From positions 3,199,501-3,263,500 of the forward strand of contig OX467083.1 of assembly GCA_950106755.1 (NCBI GenBank): a stretch of 64,000 nucleotides of DNA, read 5' to 3'. The DNA is from Climacium dendroides. Taxonomy: Eukaryota; Streptophyta; Bryopsida; Hypnales; Climaciaceae. Numbering within the stretch: position 1 is the first letter of the stretch; each line of letters opens with the position of its first letter. Made by a program: the position numbers and the translations under genes. The notes below the pieces were generated by a model. The model ran no database searches. It was not told the origin of the DNA and saw only the letters and a program-made list of their open reading frames with translations. This document shows positions 11,806 to 24,330 of the stretch, piece by piece.

Positions 11806-12545
11806 ACCCCAAAGGACCAAGGCCTATTTTTTGTCCCGAAGCACTCAAAATTTTCATTTCTTTTTTGCAAAGAGTAAAAAAAATTTGGAAAAATGTTTTT
11901 TTTGTACATCTAACCATAGGATCTTATACCTAATTAGTATAAAAATGTGTGGAATAAATTTTAGAAATTTTGACCACACAGATTGCAATGTATTTGTATT
12001 TAAAGTGAAAAAAATAATTTTTTTTGCACATTGCGGAACTACTTAAGATTATTTGACTTTGAACCTTCTTAATTTAAATTTTTTGCCTACAGAGTTTTGA
12101 GGTTTAAATCTTTATGGTGGGGAATTGAGTTAAGAGTCTAGGAAAAAAAAGGTTTTTTTTTATAAAATTTATTTTTTATTCTTAAAAAAATTGTTAAGTA
12201 CCAATGGTGATATTTTTCTATCATGGTGAGATGCACTAAACGATGTGGACCAATTTTTTTGAAAAATTATAAAAATTGCATTTAGAAATGAATCCTATGA
12301 GTTATTTTTTTAAGAAGATGCTTAAATTCCTTGAAAAATAAGATTGACCATAACTTTTACATCACTTATCCATATGAAATGAATAAAAGCTTTTCACATA
12401 GACAAAAATATAATATGTGAGAAAAAAATTTAAAAATAAAAAAATTTGAATTTTTGAATTTTTTTGCTACTCAATTTCCTTTGTTTTGAGCTTATATGGG
12501 CACAATTTTTGTTACCAGGTACCAATTGAAAAAAAAACATTATAT
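11806..12545 (+). repeat. AT-rich TTAA-superfamily repeat, family G copy
   Basis: Starts CCCCAAAGGACCAAGGCC near 11806 and follows the order of the element at 42863-43771: GCAAAGAGTAAAAAAAATTT, CATCTAACCATAGGATCTTA, AAAATGTGTGGAATAAATTT, GAAGATGCTTAAATTCC, CATATGAAATGAATAAAAGC. The right end is not preserved. Confidence 0.7.
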
Positions 12546-14439
12546 TTTGTGAGTGTTTATTTACCCACCCTTAGTAAATAATCAAGCACAACCAGGCTCT
12601 TGTGTTTTAGTGTAAATTTGATCCTAAAGGTGCCTAGGGCCAATCCATTGTGCCTTCCAAGCAATGGATCTTTGTGCAATTTCTAAATGTTTTGGACTTA
12701 GAACAACCCTAAGATAGCTCAAATTAGGTTTTAATTGGCCTTTTTGGCCTCTAATTAGGCCACTATGATTTCTTAGTGAAGTTGTATTCAGCCCAGAACT
12801 AATTCCATATTCTTGTAGATTATTTTTTACTAATTCAAAAATGGTAAGACTCGACTTGATTGGATTTTCCTATCAAAAGTTATGAGTGGATGAAGTTTGA
12901 CCGCTAATTGGTACATCAAACTTCATCCATAATTTTCTACCACGTGGTAAGTCTAAATTGGGATTTTTCTTCACTCAAAGTTTATTTATTTTTTCCTTTC
13001 CCAAATTCACTCAACTTGTTCCACTTTCACTTTCTCTCACTATTTTTCATCCGTTCTAATGACTAAACTTCATCCAGACCTATCTTGTTTGTATTAGGTC
13101 CAAATTATAAGTTTAATATGTTTCTAGAAAGCTAAGAGATAGTTCTAGACTAATATCTAAGGAAAAACTTCATCTTCAACCACTGAATCACACTTCTAGT
13201 TCGATCCTATTAGTTTAATTGAACAACTTTGAAATTGAATAATTCCAACACTAATCAAACACTTACCTCAATTGGTGGTGCATATTGAAGGTTGTTATAT
13301 ACTTGTTCTCATCCATCCTCGTTTTCTATGGTTGAAAGTGTTTTTGTAATTTTTCTCACCACTTGAAAGTAGTAGTTTGTTATGAAGTTCCCAATTCTTG
13401 GAGTTCTCTTCTTTCTACCTTACCTCTTTTCCTTCCATAATATTCCCTTTCAATTATTTTGGTATCAAGAGGTGACTTCAAACTACAAAATAATTACACC
13501 AAATTCTAAATAATAATTGACCTTTAATCTTCTACTAGTCAATTATTATCCTATCTAAGTTTTAATGGTTCTAAATGAATTTCAAGGATTTCCTTCTAAA
13601 TCTTATCAACTCTAATTTCTCTTCAACTATCAGTTGAACATTTTTTTCTAATTTCCTTGCATTCTATTCTATTGAGCTTGAAAGGTTTGAGAGTTCTATG
13701 AGAGGTTCTATATTTTTAATATCTTCTTTTATGTTTTGAATTCTCTCTTGGTAATGGAAACGTTTGCTAATTGAGAATTCCCAATTTCCTCTCTAATTCT
13801 AAATTGACTCTTTCTATCTTGTTTACCGTGTAGTCTATTTAATTTTTATAGATATTTGTCAATTCAATGTCAAAAACACAATTAGTTTGTGAAGGGTAGC
13901 AATTAGCTTCCAAAATAAAAATAAAAACAAACCAAGATCCAAGAGTTTTAGTTTGGGGAGCCTGAGTCTGGTCGAGGAGCTTCAGTGCCCAACAATTAGT
14001 TTGGTGAACTCCGGTGCTCTAACAATCTCAAGTACCCCTACCACACCCGACTGATACCCATGTCGCTTGATTGACCCCGCCATGCTTGGTTGATACCGTC
14101 TGCTGGTTGATACCTACAAGCAAGGCAGTTGATGGGGTTTCCCCAACAATAGTTAGTGGCTCTTCCTAGCTATGTTTTCTTTTCTTTTCTGAGTTGCTGA
14201 ACTATTGTATTGGTTTGACTTAAAATCTCCCATTTTTTTAAAAAATTTGCAACCTTTGACACAATGTTTATGGAATTTTTTTGAACACCAAGGGTAGCCC
14301 TTAAAAATCTAAATTTTATGTGGCTATGACAAAAGGCTTGAAAGGGTAGAAATTATACTCTAACTCTATTTTCTACTAATTGGGAAACTTCCACTAAATC
14401 CTTTTGGACACTAACTTGGTGAACAAGCAAACATATTTT
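12546..14439. other. AT-rich DNA with possible degenerate LTR-type remnant
   Basis: Near 13459 the sequence TTTTGGTATCAAGAGG resembles the initiator-Met tRNA primer-binding site (TGGTATCAGAGC) that follows the left LTR in plant retrotransposons. No second LTR, polypurine tract or polyprotein was recognised, so this is weak. At 13950-14150 a GC-richer patch repeats TTGATACC-type words (GCTTGATTGACC, GGTTGATACC, TGGTTGATACC). Confidence 0.25.
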
Positions 14440-14693
14440 TTTGAGGAATTTTTCTAAGACTCTAAGGTTCAAAGCTTCGCCATAGGATGGGGAAAAACAC
14501 AAAATTTTAAGAACTTCAAACTATGGGAAGTCAAAACTTCATCGTGATTTCTAAAATGACCAAAAAATTTTACAACTTCAAAAAACTTACAAAGCCAAAA
14601 CTTTGCTGTGAGTTTAAAAAATAGAGAGAAACTTCTAAAATTATTCCCCACAAAGCCAAAGCTTCGCCGTCCCAAATGGGACGAGGCAATAGT
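14440..14693. repeat. 62-bp tandem repeat, four units
   Basis: The core AAAGCTTCGCCRT (variants AAAACTTCATCGT, AAAACTTTGCTGT) recurs at 14473, 14535, 14599 and 14660, spacings 62, 64 and 61. The spacers share A-rich ACTTCWAAAWTT words. It looks coding in places but the frame is not kept between units. Confidence 0.75.
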
Positions 14694-16989
14694 TAAATAC
14701 AAAAACGACAAACACTTGTTAGTACAACAACTAAGTGTTAGTACAATGATAAAAAAAACTACTCAAAACAAGTTAGAAATTCAAAAATACACAACAAGTT
14801 AGACACTAGAGGCTCCCCTAAGCAACATCGCCAATCACAAGGGGAGGTAGCTCTAGGATTAGTACAAGTTAGTACAAAACTCTAAAAAAAAATACTTAAA
14901 AACTCAACAAAACCAACAAAACTATTCCAAAACCACAATAAATGTTAACAAACCTTGAAGGGACCCCAATGTCCTTTAAAGTTCAACAAAAACACAAATG
15001 TGGAGCTTGAAATACTCCAAAAAACACACATTTTGCAACTTTAGCTCAAACTTAGCCAAAAAGTCCAAATTATTGAACCAACATGGTATTGTGCCAAAAT
15101 ATTGACTACAAAATGGGTTCAAGGGATGTTTTGAGAGGAGAAAGGTGCCCTTATATACTCTCCCAAGGGCACCCACCTCCTCTCATTTCCATAAGGTAAA
15201 CTTATCACTTAGGATTTTCATCCAAATTTTCCAAATTTTGATTTTCTACGTTGGTCCAAAACTCTAACTTTTGGAGAAAGACTCCAAATTGCAAACAGAT
15301 TGAGCCATTAGCTTCAAAAGGACATTTTTAGTTTGAAAGGACCTCCCTCCTCTATTTCCTATGTCAAAACCACAAAGATTTCTAGTGCTAATTGAACAAC
15401 CTAAAATGGATAAAAACCCAACTTTTGGAGATCAATTTTTTTTATAAAAAGCAACTAGCCTAGGCTCTTTAGTAAGTGTAAGGGAGTAAGAAAAGACCCC
15501 GCTTTGAGCTCAATCCAATTTCGTATGCTCCCGATACACTGGTCAATTCCATGTTTAATCTTCAATTTGCCAATCTTAGAGGATCTTGTCAGTTTTGAGT
15601 CTTTTGACTATCGGAATATCACAAAACTTATTGAAGATCATTTTAACATAAAAAAAAATAATACTAATTTTTAGTGAGATTTTACTGCAACCTGGGTAAT
15701 TTCTAGGAATTTTCCATCATGGCTTTCAACGATCGACCGCTCGGAAAAAAATCTTTTGGAGATCAAAAATTAACGGAGAATTTTCATGGAACATCTCATG
15801 GAATTCCATAAGAGATGTGCAAGCTCATATTTTTACTTTGCACATTTGAAGAAGAAGAATCAAATCTCGCTATCTCCTTTAACTTCTGGTAACTAGAGAA
15901 TTTTCTAAATTGAAGGGAATCTTGACGAATCGATTGCGCCATTGCACTCTTGGCATGATTCCTACCTCAAGTCACTATACTTAGGTTGTAGATGCCCTTG
16001 CCCTTCTCTGGTTTGTCTTGATTTTTCTTCACTTGTAGGCTAACAATTGAATGGGGATACTGAAACCTCTCTTTGAGAATCTAAACTAGGATTCTCACAT
16101 AGTTTCCTCAGACTAATTTAGCTAGGATTTGTTATAGGAAGGCATGTTTAGACAAGTTGGACAATTTCTAGTAAATACGCTTACTTTATACAATTTTGGG
16201 GTTTCTACCCTATTTATATGCGAGATTTGATTATAATTAAAGAAAAATGCTCTATTTAGGATCAAATGCTATATTGGAATGTGACATCTCTATTTTGGTT
16301 ATTCATTCTTTTTTGAGATTTTTGTATATAAAACTATACTCAAAACTAATAAAATCCTCCAAAAAACAATTTACAAGTCCCAAGTGACTAAATGGGCACT
16401 CACATGTTTTCACAAAGATAATCAATTTTTCTATCTTTAGAAAAACTTACAAAAACTTATGACAAAAATTAAAATTGTAGATACTAGATACTTGCTTGAA
16501 ATCCAATTTATTCCCCATATTGTTTATATATCCACTCCTACCTTACGCAAAGGCCTATTATATAGCACAAAGTAGTGTTAATTAACTAGTGCAAAATTTC
16601 AAAATTTTGATATTAAAAAAGATCATGCCCAAGTAAAAAATATTAGATTTGCAAAACCTTCTTCATCAATAGCTTTTGTATAGTATATACCAATAAACTG
16701 TAAAAATTAGAGTTTATCATTCTATTTTATATAGGCACATGAAGTATGTCCTCAAATTTAAATTTAAATTTAAAACATTAAACTTTAAAATTTTGAATTT
16801 ATTAGACCTTTTTTCAAAAAAATTATGACTATTTTATTTTCATTTAGCACAAATCATTTACTTTTTTCTATTTTTTAAAAGATAATACATCCTTAAAAAA
16901 TATAAAATAAATAAATAAACTCTTTTATTATCCCTGATTAATCTATACATATTGCATCAATTTAGTCACATAGTTTTTTTTTAGTTTCA
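14694..16989. other. AT-rich DNA, no gene recognised; small LTR-like promoter hairpin
   Basis: At about 15142-15173 GGTGCCCTTATATACTCTCC is followed by AAGGGCACC, so a TATA-like box sits in the loop of a short hairpin, as found in some retrotransposon LTRs. No LTR pair was recognised. The rest, including 15480-16100, shows no conserved frame. Confidence 0.3.
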
Positions 16990-17830
16990 AATAACCTATT
17001 TAGGTCATGATTACCACCCACCCACCCATTATGGTTGGCTCTTTATTGAGCTAACTCTACTACCAAAGTCCAGTAATAGTTCAAAACTACTTAATTAATA
17101 CCACTATGGTATCTTCCCTCCAAATTGGTAACTATTTGGTGGCTTTCTCTTGCCATTCTTCACCCTCTTGTTATGATGGGTCCATTTGGTGGTGTTTTGT
17201 AAGGAGATGGGTTTGTGCAAACTCTTGAGCTTCTTGCTATACTACAGAATGGCAAAGGTCTATTTGGACAAATGATTTGAGATGTTTTTTGTTTTGTTTA
17301 TTGCCATACCTTGAATTTTTTGACCTCTTGATTTTCTTGACAAAAGAATTAGGAATCTGTGACATAGATAGTAATTGGCTACAGCTGTAGACACCTCATG
17401 CAACCTCATTGACATAACATTGGTTTGTTGTGTGTTTGGGACAGGCAGAGGTGAGGTTGAGCCTTCAGATCTTGATTTACCACTTTGGATTTCATGGAAG
17501 AAGACATCTTTCAAGCACTTGAACTTCTAGTTACAACATGGTGCTTTTATGGATATTTGTAGTTTTCTATGGATATTTGTACTTGGTTCCATTGGGAAGA
17601 TACATTTGTTTAAATTAGTATCTTTTTTACACTATAGTATTTTACTTTGATACTATCTTGTGAATTACCTATGGATTGTTAGGTCATATCTTATTTTACA
17701 TTTTGCAAAAGATATGCTTGGATTTTAGTTTGGTTTTAAGTTAAGTGGTGACAAGATGAGGCCTTATTTAGGGATGTTCAGTCTTAGTCTCTTTAGCAAT
17801 CATTTGGCATAAATTTTTTCCAAATAGGGA
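16990..17830 (+). repeat. Direct duplication, copy 1
   Basis: Shares with 18150-19230, in order: ACCCACCCACCCATTATGG; CTCTTGAGCTTC and AATGGCAAAGGTCT; CTGTGACATAGATAGTAATT; CATGCAACCTCATTGACATA; TGAGGTTGAGCCTTCAGATC; and AAGTTAAGTGGTGACAAGAT. The offset is about 1.15 kb. No long frame is kept in both copies. Confidence 0.75.
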
Positions 17831-18149
17831 CTACTCCAAATATATATCACAATTTTTTACCATGTGAAGTAGCCCTTAGGCCTTCCATTCCTTTTTAGAT
17901 TATTTTATTTGGTATGGTCATACAATTCCATTTATATGATTAATGCATTTTTTCAAAAATATTAGTATCCTCCTTTGTAGTATATAATTACTCCATTTGG
18001 TTTTATATAAGTACAAATTTATGCACTTTTAATGTCACGCCTAGATTTTAATATGAATCTATGGTCTAAGCCTCCACCAAGATGCCCTAATTTTAAATAA
18101 TTGGAGGTCCCATCATAGAAGCTTCAAATTAATTTGGCAAGATATTATG

Positions 18150-19230
18150 AGAGACCACCCACCCACTATGGGTGATGCCTCATTTTAGATTCAATCTATA
18201 AAAGTAGTGGGTAGTTATGTTCTACATACCTCATTATTGCCTACTTAGGTTATTTCCCTCCTATAGTTTGAACTTATATTGGCCTTCCATTTCTTGTGAA
18301 ACACCTTTTTTGTTGTGGTTGTGGTGGTTCATTGTGGTTTGGGCTTTGAGGATATTTTTGGTGCAATTCTTGAGCTTCCAAAGTGAAGTGGGAATGACAA
18401 AGGTCTCATGGCTTTGTAGATTGTTTGAAATTTTGCTACACTTTGTTGACTTGTGATTTGTTTCTTTTGGACTTTTTTTTATTTGTTGGATTTGTGACAT
18501 AGATAGCAATTGGCTTTCAATTGAAGATACCTTGTGCAACCTCATTGACTTCATATTGGTTTGTGTTGTATTTGGGATGAGCACACATGAGATTGAGCCT
18601 TCAAATCTAGATTTTCTAAAATGGAAAATTTTATTAAAATGACAATATTCCATGTGCCATTTTCATAGTGTGCCACTCCCACAGTTCAAACCGGGCGGTC
18701 TGAAATCTATTAGTGTCTTAGATTTGTGAACTCTATACCACTATTAGATGTATTAAATTTAGGAAAGTTGTAGATTTCAGACCAATCAATTTAAAAAATC
18801 TATATGTTTCTTAGATTTCAGATATCTAATCATGCTATAGATTTCAAAAATCTAGGACTCTAGTAGAGTTCAGACCGCCCAATCTGAACTATGAGAATGC
18901 CAAAGTCACAGAATAATCGCCATTTTAATGAAATTCTCCATTAAATTTGTTGGAGATCTTGGGACAAGTTTTTTTTATCATCAATCATAACTTTATGTTT
19001 TGATACAAGATATATGGAGTGTTGTCATTTCTTATAAATTACTTTTTATAAGTTAATTTAGTTTATTCTCTATATAGGTTTATGTTTTGTTAGCCACTGT
19101 GGCAAAACTTTGACTAATGGTGATTTGAGATTTGATAGTTTTTATCAAAGTTTTGGCTACAAGTTAAGTTAGGATGACATGAAGCCCTATTTCAAGATGT
19201 TCTATCTGAGTGTTTTTTTTAACACAAGTG
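18150..19230 (+). repeat. Direct duplication, copy 2 (carries a 321-bp insertion)
   Basis: Same block order as 16990-17830, interrupted after GAGCCTTCAAATCTAGATTT by the inverted-repeat element at 18621-18941, and resuming with GGAGATCTTGGGACAAG and AAGTTAAGTTAGGATGACAT. Confidence 0.75.
18621..18941. mobile_element. MITE-like element with long terminal inverted repeats
   Basis: Left end ATGGAAAATTTTATTAAAAT and right end ATTTTAATGAAATTCTCCAT are inverse, and the complementarity extends inward through AGTTCAAACCGGGCGGTCTG and CAGACCGCCCAATCTGAACT, so each arm is about 75-90 bases. Flanked by TAAA at 18617-18620 and 18942-18945. Noncoding; absent from the sister copy of the duplication it sits in. 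A more decayed relative may lie at 29041-29305. Confidence 0.75.
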
Positions 19231-19424
19231 TAAACTACAAAAGAAAAACAATTGACAAGGCAAGCAAGCCTAGTGTATATGGTTACAATTTCTAGTTGAC
19301 AAACATTTAATGGTAAAATTTTTTAGAGAAGACTTCTAACTTGTCTTTTTTCTCATCCTTCAATTACATTTAAAAATTATGGGCTAGATTTTTACCATGA
19401 ACATTATCCTCAAAGCTATTAGAA

Positions 19425-19895
19425 TATAATGTCAATGCTAGAGAATTTCGCCATCTGGTATGTTTCTATTGGTTAAGTAAAGGTAGATCAAAATTGATAA
19501 TGCTCATTGTTTGTCTTGTACAAATTTTTCAACAAAGTGGGTACAAAATAGAAATTTTATTGGTAAGAGAAATTTAAGAGAAATTTGAGAGAAACTTGAG
19601 AAAAATTTCTACTACTACCAATTGGTATTAACTTAGTGAATGCAGATTCACCTAACATAATCTAAATGCATGAGACTTTCACCATTGTGGCATGTTTTGA
19701 TTTTAAACTACGCAATCAAAGAAGTGAAAAGCTCAACTCTCTTACATTGACATTATATCATGTAATTGCAAAGCAATCCAAGTTATCAAGAATAATGGCT
19801 AGTCAATATCCACCTTGCTGCCCGCAACTTGGTAGGTCCTAACCAACCATTATTCTTGATAGCTTGGCCTATTTTGCAATTATGTAGTCCAAATT
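19425..19895 (+). mobile_element. Repeat family E copy 1
   Basis: Matches 60525-60990 in reverse over about 460 bases: ATAATGTCAATGCTAGAGAA, TGTTTCTATTGGTTAAG, TTTCTACTACTACCAA, CCTAACATAATCTAAATGCA, GACTTTCACCATTGTGGCAT. The words ATAATGTCAATG and CATTGACATTATAT (19745) and the paired AAGAATAATGGCTAG and CCATTATTCTTGATAG give internal inverted repeats. Confidence 0.75.
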
Positions 19896-21170
19896 TGTAG
19901 TGTTTGGACAATTACACCTTCCTAAGCATTTGAAAAAGCAACTCAATGCAGAGACAAGAAGGGGCATTGAAAAGTATCATGGAGGGGCTTGTTGCTGGAT
20001 TATAGGGTGGGCTAGGCCACTTGCTAGCTAGACACTTATTACATAGATCGCCCCAATGCAACAATAGGCTGGATTACAGGGTGGGGTCCAACAAATACAA
20101 CATTGTAAGATTTTTTTTAGTTTTAAATTGAATCTCTTGTACTTTTTCAACACATATAAGGTGAGATGTTTGGATTTGCCTTGCAGATCAACTTTCGGAG
20201 TATTGTTCCATGCTTGGCAAATCGTGTCAAAATGCTGAGCTGGGGCTCTCATTTGACAAGTCCTCCAAAATATCGATGGCTGTAGCGGTTACACTGGAAT
20301 GTTGTTTTTGGGGGAAGGCGTGTGTAGGACCCATAAATCACTGCCGGGATTTCCCCCGTTCATTTTGCGGGAAGATTCTGTGCCGCAATTCGGGTTCAAT
20401 ACCCACAATGCCTGATTACACAATTTTGCCCACATAATCGGACAAAATGGATTTTTCATTAAAAAATGTTCTGCAATCCAAAAATATTACTACGTAGTTA
20501 TGTAATATTGTGTAAACCAGCCCGCGGTTTACGTCGGGCAATGCCTCTCGTCATCGGACATTGCCCTGTACGTTTGCACCGTTCCCGAGCTTGTAAACGG
20601 ACTGCTCTAAACAACGTCAATTGGCGTATTAATTCCACAACTTTACAGCTTTGGCGCTTCCAGGACGCGTGGCCTGAAACGTAATCCTCACCTGTCCTAG
20701 TTTGTCCAAGTTTTTAAAGCTTGATGCAGATTTGGGTCACAATTTTTGACCCCGGAGTCACGCGAATTTGACGAAAGTGACGATAAGCGCCCCTGTAAGT
20801 AATATTCGCCACATACATCAAAGAGAAACCAGCTTCCGCAGTCCTTTTATACAAAGCAAGCTTGAATGCCGCCAGATTTGTAGAAAGCCCTCCCTTATGT
20901 TTATCTCTTGACTCACACATGCACGGTGCGGCACCTGTGCACATCATTGGACTACTTAACTTACTTGGCCAGAATATGCTCAGCCTAGCTTGGAATATTC
21001 AAGATTCTTCTTTCGAGGGTTGTTTAACTTACTCTCACTTGATCGAACTCCTGCGTCAATTCAGTTCAAGTGAGGCCATCTTGCGTACTGTCGCTTATTC
21101 TAATGTTAAATTTTCTTGGGGTCACTCGATCACACCTGTCTAATGACCAATGAGTGAGTGGAAACAGCCT

Positions 21171-21263
21171 GCACAGGAGACCGGGAGGGCGATTACGGGG
21201 TGGGGTATAGTTACAACCCCAACCCCGACCCACCCCGGTATCGCCCTCCCGGTCTCCCTGTGC
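21171..21263. repeat. GC-rich 93-bp hairpin
   Basis: GCACAGGAGACCGGGAGGGC and GCCCTCCCGGTCTCCCTGTG are near-perfect inverse arms, extended inward by GGGGTGGGG and CCCCGACCCACCCC. Arms of about 40 bases around a short loop. GC-rich unlike all other foldbacks in the window. No target duplication is evident. Confidence 0.8.
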
Positions 21264-23953
21264 CGGTAGATATAATGGTAGCCCGTAAGCTTAATATCCA
21301 TCTCTGAAGAGAACTTGTCCGCCATGTGGTGCACGTAACTTACTAATTTAGCATTTTCAGCAACTCTTCTGAAGTTGAAACTTGAAAGGTGTCCTCATCT
21401 TAAAGAACTGCTCGCTAGCTAGTGCTGTACAGCAAGGTGAGATTGCAGTAGCTTTTAATTTGCAACGGTTCTGCAATGAGTGACTGCCAAAAATCTATGA
21501 ACAATTTTGTAATGGTTTAGTTAGTACAAGAGTACAACGTTGTGCAATGCATCTGCAACTTGAGATTAATTGCAATTGATAGGTTTTGCAACAGTTTAAG
21601 CAAAGATGTGCATTAGTCTGTGCCCAAGACTTTTGCATCAAGTTTGCAGCATTTTTGCAATGGTTTGCAACAGAGTGAACAGCCATGAGTTGGAGGCCAA
21701 GTACGGAACCAATACAAAACCATTGCAGAGTAATTGATGATGTGTTGAAACCGCTACTTCCTGTTGGAATGGGGTAACTGTTTTCAATGTCATAAACTCA
21801 TCTTCATGCGTGTGTTGTGATCAGAGACTCGTAATCATGCTTTCAACAATAAAGATTCTTCTTCCCCTCTAAATTAAATAGAATTAAATGATATCTTCAA
21901 AGTAGCAAACACTTTTGGTCCCTCCTAGCTCGATCTCAGCTAATCTAATTAAACGTTGGACGCACTCAACGGTGAACATTGTCTGCTTCCTTCCTAAACT
22001 ACTCTGAATCCCACTAAACAATGGCCCAGAGGCTGAAAAAACTCGAAACATATATCGCAGGGCATTCAACACATAAATGTCTGAAACTAAAATTGTACTG
22101 CTTGTGATACTTCCTGATCTATCAGTGACTTGAATTTTACTCTGCAGTGCACCGAATTATATTATACTCTGCTTTGCTTGTTCTAGAAGCTGGACTGATT
22201 GCCGCACGCATCTAATCATGAATTGAGAACATGGTATGAATATAAGGTATATCAGGAGAAACAGGTTTCCCAATTTTACAGAGTGAACTCGTCACGTACG
22301 TCAGCCCCTCAGCCCCCAATGATGTCATAAACAAAAGAAATTGAATCAGAGATCATTAGCTAGCCGGTCGGGTATAAGAACTAGGAATTAATTCCGTTAA
22401 GTTCCTGATGTACGGCATACGTTTCCGACTTTCCAGATCAGAGCAATCGACAATCGCAAGTACTACACTGTCGCCGGTTATGCCGTGGGGCAGACGCCAC
22501 GGATCGAGATGACACCGTGGACTATACCTCCTGGATGACCTGGGCCAGCTCCTGCATGGTCGATTCCCCTCTTTCGATTAATTTTATTTATTTACATTCC
22601 TGAGCTCTCTTTTTTTTTCCTTTCATACTTAATTGGAAAGAAAGAATGAACTTAAGCTGATGTGGTAACCAGAAAATCATTGCAGTACACACAATCCACC
22701 ATTGGAAGGTTAACGAAATTGAAGCCATTTCATCCGCTAGACGCTAGTTGGAAGCGCAATGTAAATTTCTCCTCCTTTGACATGCTTGTTTAGAAAGTTA
22801 TGGGGATAAGCTACAGTAAGTTAGTGTCATATATGGTGCTCTCACTCACAGCTCAGTCGGGGTAGTGCCTTCCTGTGCACATATATTGACGATTATGAGG
22901 TTTAGATACACCATGCCAGTCGGTCTAAGCATGACACCCATTGAAGCAACTGCATACGTACCAAAATCTGGTGTTGAGAGATTAATTGCGGGGGAATAAT
23001 TCGAAGGATTACAATTATTACGATCTTTCGAACTGCCCACAATCCCTCCGATTTCCCGTCCCCAATCCCTCCAAACCAAATTCTGGTACTAGTCTTGAGT
23101 TGCCCGGCCACAAGGGTATTGATATATACTGTATATATGGAAAGGTTAATTTCAACCAGAGAGTACGTACTAACTTACATCTTCACTGTCATGCAGGTTC
23201 TACACCACGATCAATTCAAACTGCTTGCCCCAGCGTATAACTGTACAGCCATGAATCTAGTATTCCACACATGACTAGCTGTCACAGACTGCTGCAGCTG
23301 TTAAGCGCCCCTGTCGACATGCAAGAGGTAGACAGTCGATCTGCCTTTAGTTCGTGCATTCCTCCCCGTAGGGCTAAAGACAGCCACATCAATTAGTTAC
23401 ATATTACTCAAACAATTGTAAAACAGCCAGGCAGTATAACTCAAACTTTAAGTAATGTGATTGTCCACATATTCAGTTTTGGAAAAGTCCGGTCCAGGCG
23501 GGTATTGAAGGGTACCATCACAGTGATTTCACTCCCAGATTATTAATTACTAAATATATATTGATCATTAATTATTAATATTATCGATCATTCTAATAAT
23601 CTAGGTGCAGGTACGTCCAGCTCTGACGACAACTCGGTGTCAGGCCAGGGAATCAAATTGGAACATAATCTTGGTCATGTGTACAAAACTGCGCTGCAAA
23701 CTGGAGCCGCAACCTCAAGTTTCTTTTCAAGAAAAGAATTCCGCACCATCAGCGACGCTCCACGTGGAAGGTGACGACATCATTCTCTGGCAAGCGCAGT
23801 GCGTGCTGTCTGGGCGTAGTGGCGAGAGCCAGCGGGGGTGGCGTCGGCAAGACTCAAAGGCGCTGGGAAAAGTAAGATGCGAACAAATGATCAATCTGCA
23901 ATTGAACGGCCGGGTATTTTACTGTAGTGTACAGTAGTGGAGGACCGGGGCTG

Positions 23954-24330
23954 GAGACGTAGCAGACAAGCCTAATACATTGCAACTGCTGCACCAGTGA
24001 AATCTATCTGTCTAGCTATCTCCCCCCTGGAGCCATGCAAAGGCGATCGACATGCATGATCGATCGAACCAGACGCGCGTGAGATCTACAGTTTGTAGGC
24101 TGTTTACTTAGATTTTGAACCTAGATTTGTTTGCCGTTAATCAACTTCGATTCTGAATTTGGATCGGTTATGTTTGCTGTGAACTGGTATTCTGGACGTA
24201 CTTGAGACGTAGCAGGGAAGCGTAATTACAAGACAGTGCCTGCTGCGCCATTGATGATAGAATTCTAAGCTAGCTAGCTAGCTTCTCTCCCCTGAAAAGC
24301 AATGTAATGTAATGGCCATCATATCGAGTT
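23954..24330 (+). repeat. Imperfect direct duplication of about 250 bp
   Basis: GAGACGTAGCAGACAAGCCT at 23954 parallels GAGACGTAGCAGGGAAGCGT at 24204; CTGCTGCACCAGTGA parallels CTGCTGCGCCATTGA, and AGCTATCTCCCCCCTGGAG parallels AGCTTCTCTCCCCTGAAAAG. The second copy is only partly preserved beyond 24330. Confidence 0.6.

Noticed and set aside
13450..13470. Primer-binding-site-like TTTTGGTATCAAGAGG as proof of an LTR retrotransposon
   Set aside because: Single degenerate match, no LTR pair, no polypurine tract, no coding sequence; kept only as a weak note.
20338..20410. GGTTCAATACCC resembling a tRNA B box
   Set aside because: No A box or acceptor-stem pairing at the right distance.
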